Positions 1 through 5,769 of a stretch of 5,769 bases of DNA are shown in pieces. This DNA is from Cyanobacteria bacterium K_DeepCast_35m_m2_023 (GTDB lineage Bacteria; Cyanobacteriota; Cyanobacteriia; PCC-6307; Cyanobiaceae). The notes beneath the pieces were generated by a model. That model ran no database searches and was not told where the DNA came from. It saw nothing but the letters and a program-made list of their open reading frames with translations. The stretch covers positions 1 to 5,769 of the forward strand of contig VGQR01000143.1 of NCBI GenBank assembly GCA_016882345.1, in the 5' to 3' direction. Position 1 is the first letter of the stretch; each line of letters begins with the position of its first letter. The position numbers were made by a program, and so were the translations under genes.

Positions 1-1
1 C

Positions 2-1732
2 ATCGCCAGCGGCGCCGAGCTCACCAAGTTTGAGCAGCTCAAGGCCAGCAGCGACCATCTCAAGGAGCCGCTGCTGAGCGAACTCCAGAACGATCTGCCG
101 AACTTCAGCGAAGGAGCGGTCCAGATTCTCAAGTTCCACGGCAGTTACCAACAGGACAACCGCGACAACCGTCAGAAAGGCCAGGACAAGGACTGGCAGA
201 TGATGCTGCGGCTGCGCAACCCGGGGGGGCGCGTGCCGGCAGCCCTGTTTGTGGCCCTGGATGATCTGGCCGACTGCTACGGCAATGGCACCCTTCGGGC
301 CACAACCCGTCAGGCCTTCCAACTGCACGGGGTGCGCAAAGAGCATTTGAAGGAGGTGATCGGCACGATCGTGCGCGCGTTGGGGTCAACCCTGGCGGCC
401 TGTGGCGACATCAGCCGCAACGTCATGGCTCCGGCTGCTCCATTTGAGAAGGGCGCCTACCCCGCAGCGCGCCAGCTGGCCGAGGCGGTTGCCGATCTGA
501 TCAGCCCTCAGGCCGCCGAGGGCTCCTATCTCGACATCTGGGTGGACGGGGATCTGCGGTACCGCATCAAGCCCTCGACCGCTGTCAAAAAAGTCAAGGT
601 CCGCCAAAGCGAAGGGCCCGTCGCCTCGGGAGATGCTGACGAGCCGCTCTATGGCTCCACCTATCTGCCTCGCAAGTTCAAGGTCGCCGTCACGGTTCCA
701 GGTGACAACTCGGTCGACCTTCTGACCCAGGACATCGGCTTGGTGCAGTTTGCCGACCCCAATGGTCGGCCCCAGGGCTGCAATGTCTATGTGGGAGGGG
801 GCATGGGCCGCACCCACAACAAAGACGAAACCTTTGCCCGCACGGCCGATCCGCTGGGCTATGTGGCCCAGGAGCATGTGCTCGATCTGGTGCAAGCCAT
901 CGTGGCCCTGCAGCGCGACCACGGCGATCGCGCCCAAAGGCGCCACGCCCGCATGAAATACCTGATTCACGAGCGGGGCATCGGCTGGTTCAAGCAGGAG
1001 CTGCAGCGTTACTTTCCCCATCCGATCAAGGGGCTGCGGCTCGAGCCCAAGGCCAAGCTCGAGGACTACCTCGGCTGGCATCACATCACCGCCGGCAAAT
1101 GGTTTGTCGGACTGCCCCTGCTGTGTGGACGACTCTCAGGAGCTCAGAAGAGCGGGCTGCGCCAGTTGGTGGAGACGTATCAACTCGACATTCGCCTCAC
1201 CCCCAATCAAGACCTGTTGCTCTGCAACATCGCCACGACGCAGCGGGCCAGCCTCCAACAGGAGCTGGCGGCCATCGGCTTCGATGCCTCGGAGGCTCCT
1301 GCGATGCTGGCGCGCCATGCCCTCGCATGCCCTGCCCTGCCCCTCTGCGGGCTGGCGGTGACCGAGGCCGAACGCATCCTGCCGGAGGTGCTGGAGCGTC
1401 TCGACGGCCTTCTGCGGCGGCTTGAGATCAATAAACCTGTGCTGGTGCGCATGACGGGCTGCCCCAACGGCTGTGCCCGTCCCTACATGGCCGAAATCGG
1501 CCTGGTGGGCAGCGGCGTCAACCAGTACCAGCTGTGGCTCGGGGGGACCCCGAACCTGCAGCGCCTGGCCGAGCCCTTCCTCGACAAGTTGCCGCTCGAG
1601 CAGCTCGAGCAAACCCTTGAGCCCCTGCTGCTGGCCTGGAAACAGGCTGGTGGCCGCCGCAGTTTTGGTGCTTTTGTCGCCGGCAGCGAGCGTGAGACGG
1701 TCACCAACCTGCTGGCATCAGCTGCCGCCTGA
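2..1732 (+). CDS. sir: Ferredoxin-sulfite reductase, 5' end cut by the window
   Basis: Assimilatory sulfite reductase. It reduces sulfite to sulfide with six electrons from ferredoxin, using a coupled siroheme and [4Fe-4S] cluster, and supplies sulfide for cysteine synthesis in the cytoplasm. The frame is open to the left edge; 576 residues are visible, and family members are usually about 600-640, so a short N-terminal piece is missing. Counting visible residues, the cluster and siroheme cysteines are C443 and C449 (CPALPLC) and C487 and C491 (TGCPNGC). The sulfite-binding basic residues are R70 (MLRLRNPGG), R139 (ISRNVMAP), K225 and K227 (YLPRKFK); they match R83, R153, K215 and K217 of the E. 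coli hemoprotein in local motif and spacing. The blocks FHGSYQQDNRD, TTRQAFQLHG, PGDNSVDLLTQD and GGGMGRTHNKDETF indicate the sulfite rather than the nitrite reductase branch. All key residues are present, so the enzyme should be active. Its last 15 nt overlap the converging dipeptidase gene. Confidence 0.96.
   Translation: MASGAELTKFEQLKASSDHLKEPLLSELQNDLPNFSEGAVQILKFHGSYQQDNRDNRQKGQDKDWQMMLRLRNPGGRVPAALFVALDDLADCYGNGTLRATTRQAFQLHGVRKEHLKEVIGTIVRALGSTLAACGDISRNVMAPAAPFEKGAYPAARQLAEAVADLISPQAAEGSYLDIWVDGDLRYRIKPSTAVKKVKVRQSEGPVASGDADEPLYGSTYLPRKFKVAVTVPGDNSVDLLTQDIGLVQFADPNGRPQGCNVYVGGGMGRTHNKDETFARTADPLGYVAQEHVLDLVQAIVALQRDHGDRAQRRHARMKYLIHERGIGWFKQELQRYFPHPIKGLRLEPKAKLEDYLGWHHITAGKWFVGLPLLCGRLSGAQKSGLRQLVETYQLDIRLTPNQDLLLCNIATTQRASLQQELAAIGFDASEAPAMLARHALACPALPLCGLAVTEAERILPEVLERLDGLLRRLEINKPVLVRMTGCPNGCARPYMAEIGLVGSGVNQYQLWLGGTPNLQRLAEPFLDKLPLEQLEQTLEPLLLAWKQAGGRRSFGAFVAGSERETVTNLLASAAA
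924..931. repeat. HIP1 octamer (GCGATCGC)
   Basis: A perfect GCGATCGC, the highly iterated palindrome of many cyanobacterial genomes, lies inside sir. I found only this one perfect copy by eye in the window. Several near matches (cores of CGATCG with one changed flank) occur in recG and the dipeptidase. One copy in GC-rich DNA can arise by chance, so it is only mild support for a cyanobacterial source. Confidence 0.35.
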
Positions 1733-2440
1733 ACCCGGTTCAATGCGGCCATAGTGAGCCTCCGTTGCGCCGGTACTCCAGGCCCAGAGCTGGTCACCAT
1801 GGCTGAAGTGCCACCACTCGTTGGGATGGCGTGCAAATCCGGCCGCCTGCATTGCCTCGGCCAGCCAGACGCGGCGTTGATGCCAACAGGCCGCCTCACT
1901 GGCGGGTGCCGCCATCGCTGCCCGGGCGTAATGCTCGGGTTCCGAGACCGGTCCGATGGCGTCGATGGCCCCACCCATGGCCAACGGCTCACCATGGCTG
2001 TCGATCAGCGTCAGATCGACGGCCGCGCCGGTGCTGTGGGGGGGCGGGGCCGCCGGATCGCTGTTGGGTGGGGCCCAGAAACGTGCGACATCAGCAGCGA
2101 TGGCCTCGCGCTGAGGCGAGGCGATCTGCGCATCGACGCCCCGCTGCTGGCACAGGCTGAGCAGCGTGTGATCAACCATGAACCGTTGCACCGCCAGGGG
2201 CCGCCAGCCATCAAAGATCGCCAGCGCCAGACCTCGATCGCGCTCTTGCAGAAGCTGTTGGGCCCGCATCACGCGGGTGACCACGCCACTGCGCAGTTGA
2301 AAAGGGCTCTGGGCCGCTCCGTAGGGCGCCCCGAGGCCGACGTAAGGATGGGGCTCAAGCCGCCGCATGGCTGCCGGGAGGGGGACTAGGGGTTCGCCGC
2401 AGTCGACGATCGGTATGCGGTGCCAGGGGCGCTGAGCCAT
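1718..2440 (-). CDS. ddpX: D-alanyl-D-alanine dipeptidase (VanX/DdpX family, M15D)
   Basis: Zinc dipeptidase of the VanX/DdpX family (240 residues; VanX is about 202). It is expected to split D-Ala-D-Ala into D-alanine. The active-site set is complete: R80 in FDGWRP, zinc ligands H135 and D142 in HSTGAAVDLTL, and catalytic E208 with zinc ligand H211 in NEWWHFSHGDQ. The H-to-D spacing of 7 and the E-to-H spacing of 3 equal those of VanX (H116/D123, E181/H184). There is no signal peptide or membrane segment, so it is probably cytoplasmic. No vanH or vanA partner is visible, so glycopeptide resistance is unlikely; recycling of cell-wall dipeptide is the inferred role. The ATG at 2440 follows the recG TGA after 3 nt (TGA-ACC-ATG), with no clear Shine-Dalgarno, which suggests translational coupling. 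The stop lies inside the 3' end of sir. The family is certain; the substrate and the symbol are by homology only. Confidence 0.9.
   Translation of the reverse strand: MAQRPWHRIPIVDCGEPLVPLPAAMRRLEPHPYVGLGAPYGAAQSPFQLRSGVVTRVMRAQQLLQERDRGLALAIFDGWRPLAVQRFMVDHTLLSLCQQRGVDAQIASPQREAIAADVARFWAPPNSDPAAPPPHSTGAAVDLTLIDSHGEPLAMGGAIDAIGPVSEPEHYARAAMAAPASEAACWHQRRVWLAEAMQAAGFARHPNEWWHFSHGDQLWAWSTGATEAHYGRIEPGSGGS
1730..1742. other. 13-bp interrupted palindrome at the sir/dipeptidase convergence
   Basis: The sequence TGAACC-C-GGTTCA is a perfect 6+1+6 inverted repeat that begins with the sir stop codon and lies just inside the 3' end of the converging dipeptidase gene. As RNA it could fold only a weak 4-bp stem with a 5-nt loop, and no U-tract follows on either strand, so it is not a good intrinsic terminator. 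It is either a chance palindrome or a weak protein-binding or 3'-end signal. It is recorded because it is the only symmetrical element at a junction where both transcripts must end. Confidence 0.25.
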
Positions 2441-2443
2441 GGT

Positions 2444-4963
2444 TCAGTTGAGCTGTGCTGCGGTGGCGGCCAGACGCTGCCGCTGCTCGCGCAGCAGAGC
2501 CGCCAATTGGGGATGTTGCCTGAGTTCGGGATCGCTGGCGCTGATCGCCTGGGCGACGGTTCTGGCCTGCTCCAGCACCGCCCCATCACTGCTGAGACTG
2601 GCCAGGGCCAGATCCGGCAGGCCCGATTGACGGGTGCCGAGCACCTGACCAGGGCCGCGCAGGCGCAAATCCATCTCGGCAATCTCAAACCCGTCGCACG
2701 AACGGGCTAGCAGATCGAGCCGTTGGCGTGCCAAGGGGTTGTTGCTGTCGTTGAGCAGCAGGCAATGGGACTGATCGGCCCCGCGTCCAACGCGGCCCCG
2801 CAATTGGTGCAGCTGCGCCAGGCCAAAGCGCTCGGCGTGTTCGATCACCATCACCGTGGCAGCCGGCACATCGACGCCCACCTCGACCACGGTGGTGCTG
2901 ACGAGCACCTGGGTCTCACCGGCGGCAAAGGCGGCGATGGCCTGTTGTTTGGCTTCGCTGCTGAGTCGCCCATGCAGCAGGCCCACCGCCAGATCGGCAA
3001 ACACGTCCTCGCTCAGATGGCGATGCACCTCGACCGCCGAGCGCAGATCCAGCTTTTCGGACTCCTCGACCAACGGCAGCACCACATAGGCCCGTTGGCC
3101 CTTGGCGACCTCGCTGCGGATCAGGTCATAGGCCTGATCGCGCTCGCTGCCGCGCAGCACCCGGGTGGCGATCGGCTGACGGCCGGGGGGCAGTTCGTCG
3201 ATCTGACTGACATCGAGATCGCCATGCAGCGACAGGGCCAACGTGCGCGGAATCGGGGTGGCGGTCATGGTCAGCAGGTGGGGTTGCAGACCTTTGGCCA
3301 GCAGGCGGTTGCGCTGATTGACACCAAAACGGTGCTGCTCATCGACCACCACCAGCCCGAGCCGCGCAAACGCCACCGGGTCTTCGAGCAAGGCGTGGGT
3401 GCCCACCAGCAGTTGCAACTGGCCGTTGACCAGATCCTCGAGGATCTGGCGTCGCCGGCGGGCGGGGGTCGAACCCGTCAGCAGGGCGGTGCTGACATGC
3501 AGTTGCGACAGCCAATCGGCCACCTTGTGAAAGTGCTGCTGGGCCAGGACCTCGGTCGGCGCCATCAACGCCCCCTGACAGCCAGCGCCGATCGCGGCCA
3601 AGAGGGCAGCCAGCGCCACGACAGTCTTCCCACTGCCCACATCGCCCTGGAGGAGCCGCGCCATCGGCTCGGCGCGGGCCAGATCGCTTCGGATCTGCTG
3701 CAATACCCGCTGTTGCGCGCCGGTCAGGGCAAAGGGCAGCAACTGCAGAAATTGCTCGACCAACGCCCCGCCGCTGGACGGTTCGAGCACCGGGGCCTGG
3801 TGCTGCCGCAGTTGGTGGCGCCGCTGGGCCAGACCCAGCTGCAACAGCAGAAATTCATCGAACACCAAGCGGGAGCGGGCGGCCTGCAGCTGGGCCTGGT
3901 CCTGGGGCTGATGGATCTGCAACAGCGCCAGGTGCCGCTCGATCAGGCCCTGCTGCTGACGCAACGCCAGCGGTAGCGGCTCGTCCTGGGCCTGCAGCAC
4001 AGGCAGGATCGCATCGACCGTCTGCCGGATGCGATCGGCACTGAGCCCCTCGGTCAGGCCATACACGGGCAGCAGACGGCCGATCGCCCGCGACTGCACC
4101 GGTGCATGGGCGTGCTCAAGCACCTCCATCAGCGGGTCTTGAAAGGCCGGGCCATAGGGGGTCTGCTTGACCAGACCGCTGACGGCCAGCGTGGCCCCGG
4201 CTGGAAACTGCCGTTGCTGGGCAGCAAGCCAGCCCGGCGAAGCAAAACGCCGTCCAGCGAAAAACCAACTCACCCGCAGGCGGCCGGTGGGATCTTGAAG
4301 CTGCAGCTTCAGGATGCCCAGGTTCGGGTTGCGGGGGCTCACAAAGCCATGGGAGCGGCGCACCGTGGCCACGATCGTCGCTGTCTCACCCGGCTCCAGG
4401 GCCTGGATGCGCTTGAGATTGGCGTAATCGAGATAGTCGCGGGGGTAGTGGTGCAGCAGATCGCGCACCACCAGCAGACCCAGCTGGGCCAGGCGTGCGG
4501 CCGTGCGCGGGCCGATGCCTTTGACATCCCCCAGGGGGGTCGACAGCTCAAGGGTTTGGGCAGCGCGGCTGCTGGGCGCAGCGGGCGCATCGACCAGCTT
4601 GAGCCGCGGTGGATTCACGGGTGCTGGGGGCCGGGCACGGCGGCGCAGGGCCAACAACCATTCGCGGCTCTGACGCACCAACCGCTGCCGCTGGCCCAGA
4701 CCCAGCTGGTCGTACCGGCCATAACCGGCGCGCAAGGCCTGCAGCTGCTCCTGTTCGCGCGGTTCCAGCGGCAGCGGCACCTGCTCAAGCTGGTGCCGCA
4801 AAAAATCAGCGAACGTGTCGCGGCGCCCTTGGAGGTTGGTAAACCCGCGATCGGCTTCGAGCTGCAGGCCCTGCTGCAGGGGTTGCAGCCAGGCAAGCAG
4901 AGCCCGCTCTAGGCCGTCGGCGGCCTGTTGCTCGGATGGGCTGTGGAGTGATCGTGCAGCCAC
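2444..4963 (-). CDS. recG: ATP-dependent DNA helicase RecG
   Basis: Superfamily 2 helicase that remodels stalled forks, Holliday junctions, D-loops and R-loops. From a proposed GTG start at 4963 it has 839 residues; E. coli RecG has 693, and the excess is an N-terminal extension of about 130 residues, a type I associate with cyanobacterial RecG. The wedge/OB region follows (about 138-300), opening with STPLGDVKGIGPRTAARL. Helicase motifs in order: Q-like FALTGAQQ (411-418), Walker A GDVGSGKT (440-447), APTEVLA (468-474), GTHAL (521-525), DEQHRFGV (541-548), TATPIPRT (567-574), HGRLSS (664-669), STTVVEVGVDVP (689-700) and QLRGRVGR (720-727). The RecG-specific C-terminal block follows: GFEIAEMDLRLRGPGQ (758-773) and GTRQSG (776-781). 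The frame extends to an ATG at 5119, but that start would bury 211 nt in the upstream gene and add a low-complexity A/P/R/G tail. No ATG or TTG lies in frame between 4963 and the upstream gene's stop. The exact start is uncertain; the identity is not. Confidence 0.95.
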   Translation of the reverse strand: MAARSLHSPSEQQAADGLERALLAWLQPLQQGLQLEADRGFTNLQGRRDTFADFLRHQLEQVPLPLEPREQEQLQALRAGYGRYDQLGLGQRQRLVRQSREWLLALRRRARPPAPVNPPRLKLVDAPAAPSSRAAQTLELSTPLGDVKGIGPRTAARLAQLGLLVVRDLLHHYPRDYLDYANLKRIQALEPGETATIVATVRRSHGFVSPRNPNLGILKLQLQDPTGRLRVSWFFAGRRFASPGWLAAQQRQFPAGATLAVSGLVKQTPYGPAFQDPLMEVLEHAHAPVQSRAIGRLLPVYGLTEGLSADRIRQTVDAILPVLQAQDEPLPLALRQQQGLIERHLALLQIHQPQDQAQLQAARSRLVFDEFLLLQLGLAQRRHQLRQHQAPVLEPSSGGALVEQFLQLLPFALTGAQQRVLQQIRSDLARAEPMARLLQGDVGSGKTVVALAALLAAIGAGCQGALMAPTEVLAQQHFHKVADWLSQLHVSTALLTGSTPARRRRQILEDLVNGQLQLLVGTHALLEDPVAFARLGLVVVDEQHRFGVNQRNRLLAKGLQPHLLTMTATPIPRTLALSLHGDLDVSQIDELPPGRQPIATRVLRGSERDQAYDLIRSEVAKGQRAYVVLPLVEESEKLDLRSAVEVHRHLSEDVFADLAVGLLHGRLSSEAKQQAIAAFAAGETQVLVSTTVVEVGVDVPAATVMVIEHAERFGLAQLHQLRGRVGRGADQSHCLLLNDSNNPLARQRLDLLARSCDGFEIAEMDLRLRGPGQVLGTRQSGLPDLALASLSSDGAVLEQARTVAQAISASDPELRQHPQLAALLREQRQRLAATAAQLN

Positions 4964-5769
4964 AGCTGTTCGGCTTCGAGGGCCTGCAGCCGTCGCTCCA
5001 GGCGTTGATCGGTTTGCGCCATTCTGCGCACCTGCTGGCGTGACTGCTGCAAGCGGCTGCGGCAGGTGCGCAGGCGCAGGCGGTCGGCCTCCAGGTCGGC
5101 AGGCCGCAACAGCACGCACAGCAGCGTTGTCGGCAAGGCCAGTTCGAGCTGGGGCAGCGGCAGGTTGACCCGGGCCAGATGCAACGGGGCGTTCAGGGTC
5201 TCAATCTGACCGGATGCCACCGCTTCGAGCAGGGGCAGGGGCAGCAGGCTGGTGCTCAACCCCAGACGCACCAACTCGACGTTGATGGCGTGCGAGAGGT
5301 TGCGCAACCGCTGGGCCAGGGCCGCATCACAGGTATCAAACCAACGCAGCAACTGGTGCGGGGTCGTCGGCATCAGGCTGTCACCAGCCCCCTGAGGCTC
5401 GAACGCTTCATCGATAGCATCGCCCAGGGCCGACTCCAGCCCCTGGGCGAGCAGGGCTTCGGCCTGATCAACGTCGAGCTCGGAGTCAGAACTGGCAGCT
5501 TCTGCAGCTGACCTGCCGAACACCGCAGTGTTGATCGGCAGTGCCATGCCCAGGCTCACCGAACCAGGGGGTTCGACCGGAGCTTCTGGCGAGGCGCGCT
5601 CGTCGGTCTCGAACAGGCCCGGCGCTGGCTGTTGGAGCGCGGACATCCACTCCTGGCGCTGCCGTTGGGCGCGGCGGCGCAGGCGCCGGTGGGTCTGGGC
5701 TGCCAGCGCGTGCAGCTGTTCGACCGTTAACAAACTGCTCGCACGCTGAACCAATCGGGCCAACCGGGT
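4909..5769 (-). CDS. Conserved hypothetical protein, cyanobacterial type, 5' end probably outside the window
   Basis: No function is recognised. The frame stays open to the right edge (286 visible residues). A TTG at 5763 could start it, but the upstream codons ACC-CGG are also open, so the true start is probably outside. Counting from the TTG there are four parts: an Arg/Gln-rich helical segment (about 13-45, with THRRLRRRAQRQRQEW); a Pro/Glu/Ser-rich, probably disordered stretch with an acidic run (about 48-127, with SSDSELDVDQAEALL); a compact conserved-looking block (about 135-220, with WFDTCDAALAQRLRNLSHAI followed by a Leu-rich stretch to PTTLLCVLLRPADL); and a charged helix likely to form a coiled coil (about 223-270). 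No signal peptide, convincing transmembrane segment or catalytic motif is seen. The middle block resembles hypothetical proteins of marine Synechococcus from memory, which is an unverified impression. Its 3' end overlaps the proposed recG start by 55 nt, so the two are probably co-transcribed. Use of ordinary codons and the lack of stops support a real gene. Confidence 0.8.
   Translation of the reverse strand, partial: TRLARLVQRASSLLTVEQLHALAAQTHRRLRRRAQRQRQEWMSALQQPAPGLFETDERASPEAPVEPPGSVSLGMALPINTAVFGRSAAEAASSDSELDVDQAEALLAQGLESALGDAIDEAFEPQGAGDSLMPTTPHQLLRWFDTCDAALAQRLRNLSHAINVELVRLGLSTSLLPLPLLEAVASGQIETLNAPLHLARVNLPLPQLELALPTTLLCVLLRPADLEADRLRLRTCRSRLQQSRQQVRRMAQTDQRLERRLQALEAEQLWLHDHSTAHPSNRPPTA

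Noticed and set aside
363..374. 12-bp perfect palindrome GCACGATCGTGC inside sir
   Set aside because: It lies within a well-conserved coding stretch, has no partner copy or regulatory context, and is expected by chance in GC-rich DNA.
386..1084. 232-codon - strand open frame opposite sir
   Set aside because: Antisense to conserved sulfite reductase sequence; no motif, and explained by high GC at third codon positions.
1754..2389. 211-codon + strand open frame opposite the dipeptidase
   Set aside because: The minus strand carries a complete VanX/DdpX active site, whereas this frame has no recognisable features.
1718..2440. Vancomycin resistance determinant
   Set aside because: Only a VanX-like dipeptidase is present. 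No VanH, VanA or VanS/R partners are visible, and the gene sits in a housekeeping context.
2723..3976. 417-codon + strand open frame opposite recG
   Set aside because: It lies fully antisense to the motif-bearing helicase core of recG. Its translation is rich in Gln, His, Gly and Leu without any recognised domain, which is typical of antisense frames in GC-rich genes.
4106..4912. 268-codon + strand open frame opposite the recG N-terminal region
   Set aside because: Antisense shadow of the RecG wedge and extension; Gln/Leu/Gly-rich with no domain.
1..5769. Mobile element, CRISPR array, tRNA/rRNA or a new defence system
   Set aside because: No transposase, direct-repeat array, terminal inverted repeats or RNA gene signature was seen, and almost every base is covered by four ordinary chromosomal genes.

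Overview
This GC-rich window is typical bacterial chromosome, packed with genes. It most likely comes from a picocyanobacterium of the Synechococcus/Cyanobium type. Three things point there: a ferredoxin-type (single-chain, plant-like) sulfite reductase, a RecG with the long N-terminal extension that I associate with cyanobacterial RecG, and an upstream protein that resembles conserved cyanobacterial hypotheticals. The exact taxon cannot be fixed from this sequence alone. GC content looks like roughly two-thirds by eye, which favours a high-GC Cyanobium-like lineage over low-GC Prochlorococcus.

There are four genes in two converging groups. On the + strand, positions 2-1732 hold the 3' part of sir (assimilatory ferredoxin-sulfite reductase), whose N-terminus lies before the window. 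On the - strand, read from the right edge leftwards, are a conserved hypothetical protein with a basic N-terminal part and a helical, coiled-coil-like C-terminus (4909-5769, 5' end cut by the window), recG (ATP-dependent branched-DNA helicase, 2444 to about 4963) and a VanX/DdpX-type D-alanyl-D-alanine dipeptidase (1718-2440).

The three minus-strand genes look like one transcription unit. The hypothetical gene overlaps the preferred recG start by about 55 nt, and recG stops 3 nt before the dipeptidase start. The dipeptidase then runs 15 nt into the 3' end of sir. That leaves no real intergenic space anywhere in the window, and no convincing promoter or rho-independent terminator.

Functionally the window combines sulfur assimilation (sulfite to sulfide), replication-fork and recombination-intermediate processing (RecG), and probable peptidoglycan dipeptide turnover. 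The last two appear to share an operon by position; no common pathway is evident. I see no mobile element, CRISPR array, RNA gene or defence system, and no evidence of an undescribed system. The least understood item is the conserved hypothetical upstream of recG.
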